Below, piece by piece: positions 36,367 to 48,679 of a DNA stretch of 64,000 nucleotides. Made by a program: the position numbers and the translations under genes. Each line of letters opens with the position of its first letter. The first letter of the stretch is position 1. The notes beneath the pieces are model-generated. The model was not told the DNA's origin. It saw only the letters and a program-made list of their open reading frames with translations, and searched no databases. Source of the DNA: Irpex lacteus (taxonomy: Eukaryota > Basidiomycota > Agaricomycetes > Polyporales > Irpicaceae); the NCBI GenBank assembly GCA_001986395.2, contig MQVO02000004.1, positions 124,001 through 188,000 on the forward strand, read 5' to 3'.

Positions 36367-37293
36367 CTCGTCAAGAACCAATCAGAATGGTATCCTCCAT
36401 TTGCGGAGAAGTAAATTTTGAATTTTCCTGGCTGTAGCGGGTTTTAATGTTCCGTGACTGCTGCCCTGCTCATTATTTTATATATGCTAGAGCTAATCAG
36501 TATGAATGTCCTAACAGAGGACATAGAGAACCCATTTTTGTAGTTGCGCGAAGGAAGACTGAAGGAAAAGTCTTTCTAGGTGCGCACTGAACTAGTAAAT
36601 AAGGCCCTGCGAAGTACACGCACAGTCGGATCAGACATGTGGAGGATATCGGTCCGAAGTTGTCAGTCTGATGCATGTATGATAGCGACCGGTTAACTTT
36701 CGCAATATAGCCCGTAGATATCGGCGTGTACAATATCTGGTGGATCTCCGGAAATGATGTCAGCTAAACAAATTTCGAATGACAAGATGACAGCGTCGAT
36801 TTATCATATGCATATGACAAGCTGGTATATCCTGCGGATATGAATTCTGAGATATATGTCGGACAACCGCGCTATAAGCACAATTTATCATCTCTTTATT
36901 GTAGGTTCAATAGGCGAGTGTGCACCCGCAGGGATCGGGCTAGCTTATAGGATGCTTACAGGTTTCTGGCGGGCCCATTAACAGATAAAAGCATGTATAA
37001 TGTGTGCGAATGTACTAAAACGATGCAATACAATACGTGAGGCACAAGAAATGACAGCTATTAAATGATTATACGTAGGCCCGGGCCCAGACATCACTGG
37101 CTGCAAAGCATTCCGAGCGAAGCAAGCAGCCCGAACGAAACAGGAACGCGTGAGCAAAGGAGAGCAGCGGCAACGTCGACGAAAGAGAGAGAGCGGCGGT
37201 ACCAAGCAGAGACAACAGCAATGAAAGACGGCGGCGGCAACGTCGACGAAGTAAAGCGGTAGCCGACGACGACAACCGCAGGCTCAGAATGTC
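36367..37293. other. Left subterminal region of the transposon
   Basis: Non-coding, AT-rich DNA between the left inverted repeat and the first internal gene. It contains motifs such as GGTGGATC (near 36740) and TGACAGCGTC (near 36790) that recur in the right subterminal zone. These are candidates for transposase-binding sites, but no count was made. Confidence 0.5.
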
Positions 37294-38848
37294 CTACAGA
37301 GAATGGTAGTACGATTCAGCCATTTGCTGAAGGGTGGTAGGCCCGTTGTGATGCTCAGGGACCCTCTTGTTGCCGAAAAGCCTGCAGTCCGTGGCGAAGC
37401 ACTCAGAGAAGAACCTATATGCGTGTGAACATGTTTAGCAATAGAGACACTGATAGATTATAATATGAACTTACTCGTTCAGCTTCATCTTGTACTGCGC
37501 CTCAGTGCGTGGCGCCGTCTCAGGACCACGGCAGTCAAGGTGAACCTTCTCCAGAGTGTTGTCTACGAACTTCCAAAACCGCTTTGTGACATCGTTCTCC
37601 TCCACGAAGCTGGCCTCAGACTCATCCTGCACGGAGGCAGGCTCCGATGTAGACTCGAAAGTGACGGAAGAGGTCGACACAGACCTGGTCAGGGAGCGAG
37701 GAGCCGACACCGGAGTCGGGCCATCTGCAGCGGGAGTCGAGGGGCGGGTAGCGGGAGTCGAGGGGCGGGTAGCAGGAGCCGGTTCCTTCAACTGCTTCTG
37801 GAACTGGACATAGGTCAGGCGCTGCTTGTAGTTAGCATCTGTATGTCACAGGTATTGATACACGTACCAGAAAGGCTATGCGGGTGTAATGCACGGCGTC
37901 GATTTCAACATGCGGAGCGAGACTAAAGATCCTCTTCGTCAGCTCCACCACATTTTGAGGTCTGGTCCTAACACGCCCGTTCTGCGAGACATAGCCGACG
38001 AGGGACTGCTCAATCTACATAACGGTTAGTATGTATATTAGGTGAAGTGAAGACTCGTACCTTGGCCTTGATAGCCCCACGAACACGACTCAAGAGCAAG
38101 CCAATAAGCCTCATGACGATATTCCACTTCTCAGCACTTTCGACCGTCGTAGCCGGGATCTTGAAAGACTGGGGATTACTGCGAACCAAGAGCTGATGGT
38201 ATACACTGCTCGTCAGTAAGTTCGCAACATGAGATAACAATATGACATACCGTGATATCGTCCAGCGCGGTCTTCACGTAGGACCTGATGCTGGGGGAGA
38301 GCATACAGCCGACGAGGTCCTTTTGGAAGCCTTTCTGTAAATTTTGTTAGAACACGGTTTCTAAAGTAACAGGTAGCTAGCGTACCTTGAAATCCGCGCT
38401 CGTAAGGTAGGCAATGGTGTTCTGGGCCTCCAGACCGCGGTTGGTATGAGCAGTCAATTTGGCCATGATCTCAATATCCCTGTAAACCCGGGGAAGCTGA
38501 TAGCGCGTGAGTAGGGATTTTTGAGTATATGAAACGTGAAATGATTATGCTTACGACGGCAAACCACTCGAGGCTGTCGACAGCAAGCCCCTCCCTGGAA
38601 GACGCAGCACGGGAATACGCCCTGAGACGTTTGTGAGCAGCCTCGTCAGCCGGATCCTCATCCTCGTCGTCAGAACGCTCTTGAGTTGAACGACGACGCA
38701 AGATAGGGCCGACATGGGATGGACCTTGGCTTGCCGTTTGGCTCGCACTGTCCGAGCCCGCAGAACCAGCAGAAGAGTCGAGAGACGTGTCATCCTGCCT
38801 ATTGTCCTCGGCAGGGATGAAGTCGAAGCGAGAAAAGAAAGACTCCAT
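37294..38848 (-). CDS. Transposon-borne protein of unknown function
   Basis: Exons: 38848-38555, 38496-38386, 38334-38251, 38192-38061, 38014-37868, 37824-37475, 37414-37294, giving 412 aa. The start MESFFSRFDFIPAEDN is followed by an acidic Ser/Asp-rich segment with RRRSTQERSDDEDEDPADEA. A helical region (LPRVYRDIEIMAKLTAHTNR) and a conserved-looking middle (GFQKDLVGCMLSP, KWNIVMRLIGLLLSRVRGAI) come next. Then come a Pro/Thr repeat (ATRPSTPATRPSTPA) and a C-terminus with FFSECFATDCRLFGNKRVPE. No known domain is recognised. It is transcribed in the same direction as the transposase and lies downstream of it. Its clean seven-exon frame suggests it is maintained; a role in transposition or regulation is only an inference. 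Confidence 0.75.
37730..37771. repeat. Two tandem 21-bp copies, coding for PSTPATR
   Basis: The 21-bp unit GCGGGAGTCGAGGGGCGGGT(A) occurs twice in phase, with a partial third copy. It encodes a Pro/Ser/Thr repeat in the gene at 37294-38848. Confidence 0.8.
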
Positions 38849-39067
38849 CGAGCTCGAAAGGTCGAGCTCGATGAAACAGCGAAGGAGGGAAAGAATGAGA
38901 CGCAATGGGATGGTGGTTGAAGTCGAACATGGCGCGTCTATATATTCAGCAATAGGCGCACATAACTTATGTTTTGCACGCCGGCGGCTGCCAGTGCAGC
39001 ATCTGCACGAGAAAGGTGCTCAATACACGAGGTAAATTTGAGAAAACTTGAGGTGAACACATGCAAT

Positions 39068-42000
39068 CTATTGTACGTGATAATTGGGCATTGCAGGCGA
39101 GCTGCGTACCCATTGCGTAAAGCGGTTGAATTGAGAAGAAGGTGTAGTCGGGATGGAACTTTCCTCTGTACCAGCAACAGTAAAGGCATGCGACTGAAGT
39201 GAGTGCGCAAATGCGAATTGTGGGTCATGAGGCTGTGATGGGAACGCGTAAGAAGGTTCTCCATTTGAGATCATGAGGGGGGGAGGCAAAGAAGGTGATG
39301 CGTGGACAAAAGGCGAGTAAGGGAGCCCCATCATGGGGGACCACTGCAAGGGATCTGCGTAAGAACTTGAAGGAGGCACTGGCGCGGGGAGCTGTTGCCA
39401 ATATGCCCCTGTCTCTGTGTGATCGCGCGGGTGTGCGTGTGCACTGACGAACCCGCTGGTAGCCAATGAACCATCCATCCCTAGTGGGGCTTGCTGTGGC
39501 GATTATGAGATACGGAGCATTATAACGACAATAAAGAGACTTACACTCGTCAAAGCAATCCCCTGCGCTGCAGTAATTTCATGCATACTCGCGTCCCATG
39601 GAGGATGATTTGGGCCTTCTGCTGAACGTGCCACTGATGGCCCGGGAGCGCACTGTAAAACATTACCTCAATACTAGTAAGCGATCTATTCACTGGATGA
39701 GACGACAAGTGTACTTACGTCCGCTACAGATTGCGAGATTGAGTCAGCTGGTTCGCGCTGCATTGCGGATGCCTTCCGTTTGTGCCCTCTTGTCGGACGG
39801 CGACTAGATATTTGGTCGAATGCGATGTCTAGAAGTCGAAGTTAGCAATTGAGACATCCGAGGGATCCTTTCATTTGTGCGTATATGGAAAAATCTCCTA
39901 CTCACCATGCTGTTCCCCCAAAGTGAGGCCCAAGCTGCTCTGAATTTCACTTGTCAAGTGCATCTCGAGCGGTGATGCACCAACAGAGGAAGGTTGAAGC
40001 TCGGGCTGGGGTACCGGTATGGCTTTAGTTCGTGTACGAGAGGTGGCTGGCTGAGAACCTCGGCGTCCTCCACGGTTGGTAGTTGCTGCTGAGCTTGTGA
40101 CTTGTGGGATCTGGATGGCGGCATTTTTGCGAGCCTTCATCGTCTCGACCGCCTGAGCTTGAATCCCAGATCGAGCGTCCTCAGGGTGTACCAAGGTGAT
40201 CTTGTGAAGGTCTTCTGGTAATGCATCGCGGATTTGCTGATAGTTGTGTATCGAGTGCGTGTTAAGCAGATATAAGGCTGTATCTGCGTGACGAAGGACG
40301 GGAAGAGTGCAGTGATCACTAATGACGCGCTCTTGTTTCCGCGGTTGGGATGTGATTTCTTTGCAGTTACTGTCAAGACAATTGTGCTGAACATTAACCG
40401 CACAGATCAAGCTCTGGCGTGGAAGTCAATGGGAAAGAAAAAAAAATTGCAGCGCGAGAGAACATACCTCATACGAGACGACCGTTTCGCGCTGCGTGAG
40501 AGTCAACTGCGGCAGCCTGTAACGGTCATGTCTGGTGCTCTCGAGATAAAATAACTGTAGACAAACGTGCGAGAGGTATTTGTTTGCCTTAGAAGGGGTA
40601 AGCATCTCTGTTATCCTCGCAAAGCAAGGCTAGTTGGCGAAAAAGACTCAGCAAACTTGAAGTCTATCGACTTGGAGAATGCAGCGCACCTTGCCATCGG
40701 CACCTGTCGCAATGATGTCATCTCCGATTGAGACTTTATCACCATTGTTGAGGACCACAGATTGGACCTGCATAAATTGTAGTTCCATCGGTGGCTCGCT
40801 ATCGGCTGCAAATTTTGAGCATCGGGTTTGTGACCATAACACAGGAGGGGGAGCCCGCCCATTGTTCGTTGACTTAACTAAAGTAAGAGAGCCTGTATGG
40901 TGTGAACGCTGAGGTAAGTAATGTCGCTCTCATGAACATCGGAGATATATACGTACCATGATTCGTGGCCGGCTGAGTGTATCCCAGATATGCCTTGTCT
41001 TTCGGGTTGTCGTCCATATACTCTCTAACACCTTGCCCTGCTTGACGCCAGACTCGTTTTTGATGATCGTACCAATATCCCCCAAGAGCAATGTGTCGGA
41101 CGGTGTCTTGTTTGGCGAAGCTGATGCATGTGTCCCGACTAGGAGCTTGGTGGTTGCTAAAGATTGAGGAGAGGCGGAAGACATGGTTGAAGCTTTCGTA
41201 GCGCTCTGTCGAGAACAATATAGCGGGACCGAAACGTCGAATGTAAGCCGGAAGATGCACGAGAAAGTGGAACTTAGGCTTGCTAATCAGGATACTTGGC
41301 GCACATTGCGCAGTGATATTAAGGAGATCTTGAATTGTTCGAGACAACGTCGCCTATTGGCATGCATAGAGTGATTAGTCTAGGCAACGCTCAAGCAAGT
41401 GTACTTACCAGATAGTCTTCCATGTCGTCAATCTTGGTGTGCCATAAGAGCATCACCAAATCGCCAATAACGTTCCATGCGTTAAGAACATTCTGAGGGA
41501 CAAGATCAAAGATCACAAAAGGCATCACCTGAGCGATGCTCTTGAAGTGCTTCCCAATAAGACCGCCCCGGTAGTGGCAAATGTACTCCGGGACAAAAGA
41601 CGGGAGATTCAAACCGTGTGTGGACAACGACTGCATTCGAGCCTGTAAAAGGTCAAGTGCTTTCGCTTTTTCTATCCACGCAACTGTCTGTGCCCAGAAG
41701 TACTTGACGACACCCAGGAGAATAGTATGCAGAATCTCCGTGGGTGTGTCTTTGTGAATATCAACACCTGTGCGGCCCGGATGATTCAGTACAAAGATCA
41801 GTCGCTCTCACGAGTATCACGGGTGTAAGCTCACCTGCTAGTCCCAGTAAGGGATTTATCCAGTCATCGACGGGGCGCTGTTTAAGGAGATTGTGCAGCT
41901 CATTTTCGAGCTGCTGTCTTATATCTGCCTCTGATCGACGAGGCTGATTAAGCTGCTTCTCACGAAGCTTCTTACCCAGCTCAACCACGGTTTGAATGAC

Positions 42001-44301
42001 ATTGTCCAACCCCGTGTCGCGGATACCGGTTGCCCGACGAGTATTGTCAATTTCAGTCTGAGCTCCGGACCTTACGGACGCAGCAACCTGTTTTCGTATC
42101 TCTTCTGCGGTTTCGGCGGGTGTGCGATGTCGACCTTCCTAAGTACTCACACAAATGAAGAAGTTTCATTGCTGGCTAGGAGAGAGAAACGCCTACCTTG
42201 AACAATGTCGCATAACCTTCTAAGGAAGACTTGAACTCTCGTGTACCTCCAACATGACAGGTTCGACAGAAGAAGTTTCCTTGCAAGCCCAATTGGCTAG
42301 CAAGCTCAGCCTGCATTGGGTTGTCGCCTGCAAAGAACAGAGCATACGGCAGGAGCAGAACATCTTCATTGTTCATGCAATCCCACGCATCTACGCCTGA
42401 CTCGGCAGCCGAGCTTAGATGAGGTGAGAACATTACAGCACATGCCTCACGCGAGACGATAACACGTACCTTATTGAATCCCGAATGGCCTGCATCAACT
42501 CCATTGGCGAGGCATGCGGCGACGAGGTCACAAACCGTACACAAAATTCCTTCTCAATCATTTCGCGAGGGAGATTTGCGTTCGACATATATGCAACGAA
42601 ATGCTTGTTCCATTGCTTGGAAATATTCCCCGAGACGTCGTCCATGAAGATAATGAGCGGGACCGAGTAGCACATTCGTCCCTTGGCACGCTCTCGGATT
42701 GGGTGTGGCATGCGTGCAGCATACTCTGAGGATTCGTCTGTGTATCTAAGCATTAGTCTGCGCACTCCCGGATAGATTAGAATATATATATACCTGTGAA
42801 ACCATGCGATAGATCGCTCGAAGGCAACTGATCATATGGAATGTCAAACGATGAAGTCCGGCGGATGACTTGCTTCTGACTATCGACACTAAATCCTCTC
42901 TGGATATCATATGAGCCTCTGAACACGTTGATATCATTTAGCACATACCTCGATTTTCTTTACCACTCGTCCTAATGCTAACAGCTCTTTCTCTGGTTTC
43001 TCCGAGTCCCCAGTTGCACCAGTCTCAGAAGACCTCGGCACACCCATATAGAATCTCTCAGGAATAAAGAACGACCCATCAACGCATCGGAGGAGCTCAT
43101 TGACGAAATATATCTGACCTCGAACCTTTGCGCAGGGGGTTGCAATGCCTTGTGGGCTGTCAAGAAGCATTTTGTGTCCGTGAAATGCTTGTGACGCCCC
43201 CTTGCCTTCAAGCTCGGGAAAGTCGGACATTGCAAAACGTGTAAGTGGATTCGAGTAGTCCTTCGTTCAAAACCTGAGTGAGGGAGCTTTATCTTGATCA
43301 CTCGTGTACTCACCTTCGCAATGGCATGAGCGATGTCGTTGATATAGAAGATGTTCCCGCCCGTCCCGGTCACCTTCTTTGTCGGATTTCCGAGTATTTT
43401 GGCCAGATCCCGTTGAGACTTGTCGAGCGCATATTTGCTTGGAACATCTTCTGCTTTGAGTGCCTTGGCCCATCGTAGGATTGCTTCCAGCTGTGCTTCC
43501 GAGAACCTGAGGCGGGGGGAACTCAGAAGTAGATCAGTGAGAAAAACCTGTGTATAGCTATCAATAGTACGTGATTTAATATTCTAAGATTACGTGCACG
43601 TACCGACTTCGAAGGCCATGGATAGTATGGGTTGTCTCGGACTGGAATATCTAGGAGGTTACGTGCACCTTAGCTCGTTTATGGGAAATACGATACATCG
43701 ACTCACCTTCGGCTTGATCGTGCTGGCCTCCGCTGGAGCTGGCACCGGTGGGGAGTTGCATATCTTCGTCATCAGGAAGCGCGTCATCATTATCTTCGAA
43801 TGACTGTTCCAGTGGTTCCTCACGAGGCGGCGGGGCAAGACTGATATCTTGGTCATCTACTTCCCAAAGCTCGCTCAAAGGGACCAGGTCCTCTGCGTCG
43901 GCGACGTCGGGCTCCGCATTCTCTGCAGCTTGTAGGGCCTCTACGTCTTCATCGGGGCTGTCTTGCATCGTACATAGTTCGAATTCCGGGGATTGTTGGT
44001 CCCTTGGTTGTTGCTCCTTCTCACTGGCACGCGCCAGTGACTGCTGTATACGACGAGTTTCTAAGTTGAATAGTATGCGTTTGTGACGCTCTTGATGTCT
44101 ACTGGTGGCTTCGTGTTTAGCCACAAATCGCCGGCCCATTATCTTCGGTTCACCTGTCTTCCCGTCACTGCAGATTTGGCACTGAACAGTGTTGCCACCT
44201 GGTAGTATTGTCCACACTTGTAATACATGAGTTTTATTGACGTGGCATGCTAAAAGCGTTAAACTCACCCTGCGGATCCAAGGGAGCATTTTTTCCCGCA
44301 T
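39068..44301 (-). CDS. Plavaka-family transposase
   Basis: A multi-exon DDE/RNase H-fold transposase related to CACTA transposases. The start is near 44301 (MREKMLPWIRR). A C2H2-like segment follows (VQCQICSDG...ATSRHQERH), then an acidic stretch. Typical Plavaka blocks occur in order: NPYYPWPSKS, FSEAQLEAILRWAKALKAED, GNIFYINDIAHAIA, VRGQIYFVNELLRCVDG, LIIFMDDVSGNISKQWNKH (about 42.64 kb), FFAGDNPMQAELASQLG with FCRTCHVGG (about 42.3 kb), FHFLVHLPAYIRRFGP and STERYESFNHVFR (about 41.2 kb). Candidate catalytic acids are the Asp of MDDVSGN, the Asp of AGDNP and a Glu of STERYESF. The C-terminal part runs through a basic AT-hook-like stretch (TTNRGGRRGSQPATSRTRTK) to a proline-rich end at 39068. 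Exon borders between 39.1 and 40.6 kb are uncertain. Confidence 0.85.
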
Positions 44302-44773
44302 GCCTGCTCATCGCGATGTTCTATTAGTTGGGAGCTTCTGCTCGATGACGAGGAATCTGAATATTGGAAAGAACGCGACGCGACGTGCTGCCGCGATCAC
44401 ATGTGCGTTCGGCGCTACGACCTTGTGTTGCACGTTCAACTTGAACATGCCTTGTCCTCGTTGCTTTCTCCTCCTTTGTCCTTTGAACCCTCCTCCCTCC
44501 TCGCCTCCGCCACCACCACCAGAGCCCATGGAAAAGGGCAGTTTCTCTCTGAATAGACACAATGGAGCCCCCCCTTCTCGCCTGGGCCCACTGAACCCGA
44601 TGCAGTTCGAGTGGTCGATCAATACGCCGTCGGCTGGGGATGGACAGAAGACGGTGAGTACTGTTTTTGAATATATTTCTATCTACACTCACTTCTAGTA
44701 GTCCTGTACTTTTACCTTCAGAGACCAGTCCTTCACCTTCGACCTCTGTGGCCCCACCACGGTCATCTTCACC

Positions 44774-45631
44774 ATGCCCACCGCCCGCTCACCGCGTGTT
44801 ATCGCCGACGTCTATACCTTGACCGAGGGGACGGTTGAGCCACTCGAGGCACTCTGCGACGACCAGGCCCCAGCTACGGCCAATACACCATACGACACGG
44901 CCGTCGACCAGGCGATCGAACACGCCGTCGACATTGCTGTCAAGGACGAGGCGACAGACTCGGCCAGTGTGAACTGGGAGGAACGGTCCCCAGATTGCCC
45001 CCTCGATGTGGACGAGAACGCTGGGATGGGTGCCGAGATGGTTGACCACGAGGATTTCAGAGAACAGGACGACGGCTACGATGACGAAGACAACGAAGAC
45101 GACGGCTACGATGACGAAGACGACGAAGACGACGACATCGACTCCGACGCCTCGAGCGAGCTGGTTTACGGCCGTCAGCCGGTGAGTACGAGGCATTATC
45201 ATTTCTTATTCACATCACACTCATACAACACCTAGGACCCGGACTCCGATGATCTGCTCGTGGACGAAAACGACCCTCCCTTCTTTCACCTCATCATGAA
45301 GAAGAAGTTCAGGTACAAGCTCACACCTCCTTGGCTGATGCTCAGCCTCCGGATTCAAGACTGGCTCGCTAAGCTCGTGCGCGACCATGACGAGCATCCC
45401 CTGCTGCAATGGGGGATCGAACTTTTCTGGATTTCCTTCGTCGGTGCCTACCCAGACTTTCCGTATGGAATATGGCCCTCGTGGAATGGGTACGCTGCCC
45501 CCTTCGACGGCGCATTCCTCACCAGCTGGTTGAAAAGGCCTCGTGGCGAGCACCCACCCGATGACGTTCGGCAGGAGATGTGGAATGAGCTTACTTATCG
45601 TGTCATATCGTATCATGGTGGTGTTGTTTAG
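44774..45631 (+). CDS. Transposon-borne acidic protein of unknown function
   Basis: Exons 44774-45181 and 45236-45631 give 267 aa from the ATG at 44774 (MPTARSPRVIADVYTLTEGT). The same frame is open upstream to the acceptor at 44721 (DQSFTFDLCGPTTVIF), so an earlier exon probably exists. The frame of the coding-like stretch at 44528-44653 does not join it in phase. The middle is very acidic, with a 30-bp duplication at 45069-45128 encoding DDGYDDED. The C-terminal 120 residues look globular (FFHLIMKKKFRYKLTPPWLM, LQWGIELFWISFVGAYPDF). It is transcribed divergently from the transposase. No family recognised. Confidence 0.65.
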
Positions 45632-47517
45632 AATTTTGTCTCTCATTTGGTCGCTTTTTTTGAATGGATACTCTACATGTGCTCTGTTACCCTGGAATCA
45701 TATATGTGCTTGGTTTGAATGTGCACGCGAGTGATACTTAGTGTGAATTTGCTTGTGCCGCCGCGCCGCATGTCAGTATACTCTGGATATCTGCCCGCTA
45801 TCTGTGTGATAACTCTCGGACATCTCAGCGGTGGATATCCGGTGGATATCATACTTCAATGATCAGTAGATGTGTGAAAGTTTTATCTCGTTGCTATCCT
45901 CCAGATCATTGCTGCGTGTATCCTGTGCAATTCACCATTATGAACATTTGACAGCGTCAAAATATCGCTACGGCGGTATCCTCAGCATAAAACAATAATT
46001 TATTCACCGGTTACTCAATACATGATGACAACGTATGGCCCGATCATCACCGGCATAACTTTCTCACTTTTATCCGCCCTATAAATTATTCACCTGGGCG
46101 TGTATATACAGTGTAATCACGCTGTTTCTATGATGCTACGCTGCCTGACAACTTGTATGCTGCTTCGAGTAACAATTACTTGAATGATGGGAGATACATT
46201 TTGATTATATTACAGAGTAATGGGAGGCATGTTGCACGAACTTTCCGGCATGTTCAATTGATAAAGTAATCTGCATGCTAATCTGAGTAACAAAACTTCA
46301 ACATACGGTGCTACCTTTTAGAATGTTGCCGGTTAGAGTGGGTAAGGATACATTGATAAGAAAAAAAACATGTTTTGTAGTGATACATTCAAGATTCTGC
46401 CGGGTGACAATTGAGTAACATTGAGAATGTTTCGGAGGATGACTTCGTACCGATTGTTTGCAGGCGGAACAGAGGATATGCCCCACATGAAAGCATCGCG
46501 TACATCATTGGAGGAGGAGTCAAAATGTTCCCCGACGCAATATGCTAAATAATGCCATGTCGCGCTTTTAACACGAGGAGGTACCCCGAGCACCGATTAA
46601 TACCGCGGTTTGACGGAAACTTATAATTAGTATGTTAAAGAGACCTAAATGTCATGTTTCCTAATATTCACCTAAACAGAGCGGCTGCACATGTGAATGG
46701 CAGCGTTTGCGTTGATTTTCCCGAGGCCCTTCCTTGTCGGTGTCTATCACGTGAGCGTAAATGCTTGCAATCAAACTATGCAGTGTCAGAGGTCCCAGTG
46801 AACGATCACATCCTCCATTACACCGTTGTTTTTAATGTCAGCCTCATGTAAACACCATGTTTCCTCGCGCAATAATCTCAATGTTCCGTACACATTGTTT
46901 CCTCCTGCACTTTCTTCAATGCTGGCTCGACACACAGTTTTGATTTCTCTACGGCGTGTTCGCTCGGGAGCTATCCAAATGTTTCGCGGCATAATGCATG
47001 GAGCATTATTACTTCTTACACAAACGAGTTCGCGGGAACAGTACTTATGCTTCTTCGAAATCCTTTTCAACAGGCTTCCTGCTATAGCAAATTTATTTCT
47101 ATTCACATTATGGCGCAGGGAGATTTGGTGGGACTTTATGACAACTTCAGAGAGATGTTCAGAATGTTATCGCGGTAATCTTCAATAATTAATCCCATGC
47201 TAGCATCGTCAAAGAGTCCGCGATGTGTGTCACATGCTTCTGCTAGTTCCAAATGTGGGACATTTTGCTCACTTTTAATCCCCTCAGTCGGCGCAACATC
47301 GAAAAAGATGTCATAATTCTATCGGTCTGCTTTGTGAAGCTACAACTCAAAAGCATCTGGCCGTGTATTGTAGTCTTTCCTCCTCGTTTCTCACTGGTGA
47401 ACACTGTAAAAGATACGCTCTGCAATATTAAGACCTATTCTTTGCGATACATGTAATATATTTTAGCAATGTTTGCCAAGTAACCAGTATGATAAAAATC
47501 AAAATTATCCCTAATAA
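45632..47517. other. Right subterminal region of the transposon
   Basis: About 1.9 kb of AT-rich non-coding DNA. It holds repeated short motifs: GAGTAACA (near 46169, 46284 and 46413), TGGATATC with CGGTGGATAT (near 45830), a GCCGG-containing motif near 46330 and 46400, and TGACAGCGTC (near 45952). Such repeats are expected in the binding zones of CACTA transposases. Confidence 0.5.
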
Positions 47518-47565
47518 CATTGATTCATCTCCGCCGCGGAACATGGGGTGATGCACGCAGTGACA
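47518..47565. repeat. Right terminal inverted repeat and target duplication
   Basis: 47518-47562 is the inverted counterpart of 36322-36366 and ends CACGCAGTG. ACA at 47563-47565 is the second copy of the target duplication. Confidence 0.95.
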
Positions 47566-48679
47566 GGAATACGCCGAGTTCTTCGCCAACAACCAGCACG
47601 TTGCGCGGCTCCACATCAACGACCGGATCGTCCAAGTCGAAGAACTGTTCTACATCCTAAGCTCTCTTCCACGGATACAATCCTTACACATGGTCAACAC
47701 CCGATTCAAACGAGGCGTATACCACCCAGCCCCTTCACCTTCGCGCTTGAGCACCTACAATGGAAACACACCTATGAAGAGACACCCGAAACTCTCTACC
47801 ACCGCAACTTTTGACGTGTTGTCCCTGTTTTCCAACATCAAACTACTGTCCTTGTCATCCCGCCGGGAGAGCGAGCCCGAACCTCCCAATCACCAAGCCT
47901 CTGCTCTCATCGCCGCCTCCCTCGTGGTTGGGAAACTACAGGTAGATACACTATCGCTCAACTCCGGATCGACCGTCCCCTCATTTCTCCTGGAGGTCGG
48001 CTCGTTGGATAAGCTTACCGAGCTGAAGCTCTCCGTCCATGACCCTCTGCTGATAATAGGTCCGTTCAGGAACCTGCTCTACTATCGGGGATAGCCTTCG
48101 GTCTTTGCACATAGACATAAACTACATAGGGCGGTGGCTTGACGTAGAATCCCCACAGATCACTAGTGAGTGTGAGCCATGTTTCTATCGCTCCTGCATA
48201 CCATCATATCAGGGAAGGAAACCGTCCTGACTGACTGAAATAAGCCCAGGTCTCTCCGCGTGCTCCCGCCTCTATTCGCAGCACTCTACAACTCACCAGG
48301 CAACCCTGCCATATGCGTCGAAGGCTGGCTCGCTGATCCAGCTCCTCCCCGCCTCGAATCTCCGCTCCCTCGTCCTGGACGTCCAATCCGACCCGAACAT
48401 CTTCCACTCGCTCCCCTGGGGCTCTCCGCGAACCGAGCTCCGTCGGTTCCCTCGCCTGGACACCCTCACCACGCGGTGTCGTGCGCGAGTTCAGGGATAG
48501 ATTGCGCATGCGCAGTGGTGCCCCGTCTGTCGGTGCACCGATTTGGACTGCGGGAAAGACGCTGCTGGGAACGAGGACACCACTTTGTACGAACTGTGAG
48601 CTTCTGAGCTTCTGGGACTCGCATGCTGACCCAAGAGATTTTTCATACGTTTCTAGCGAACTGGACAGCGACCGGTAGT
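47563..48679 (+). pseudogene. F-box gene, 3' half (split by the transposon)
   Basis: Directly after the transposon the frame resumes as EYAEFFANNQHVA and LHINDRIVQVEELFYILSSL. It continues with leucine-rich-repeat-like sequence (FDVLSLFSNIKLLSLSS; LDKLTELKLSVHD). Two compensating frameshifts bracket about 47715-47810: the matching stretch LEHLQWKHTYEETPETLYH is in another frame. A 12-nt in-frame deletion near 47611 is also seen against the paralogue at 50195. Later exons up to about 48.68 kb are recognisable but also broken. Confidence 0.8.

Larger units (their letters stand above)
36322..47562. mobile_element. CACTA/Plavaka-type DNA transposon, 11,241 bp
   Basis: Three independent signs define the element. 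First, inverted repeats of 45 bp with three mismatches start CACTG at both ends, as in CACTA-type (En/Spm-like) elements. Second, a 3-bp target duplication (ACA) flanks it on both sides. Third, the two flanks are the two halves of one F-box gene, which line up across the insertion point with the intact paralogue at 50.2 kb. The interior has three genes: a minus-strand gene at 37294-38848, the Plavaka transposase (39068-44301, minus) and a plus-strand gene at 44774-45631. Non-coding subterminal zones of about 0.9 and 1.9 kb lie at the ends. Nothing visible shows that the element is dead, but the transposase splicing needs checking. Confidence 0.93.

Noticed and set aside
44237..44698. Plus-strand frame of 153 codons before the acidic transposon gene
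   Set aside because: It does not join the gene at 44774 in phase at the only good splice sites, and part of it is antisense to the transposase start.
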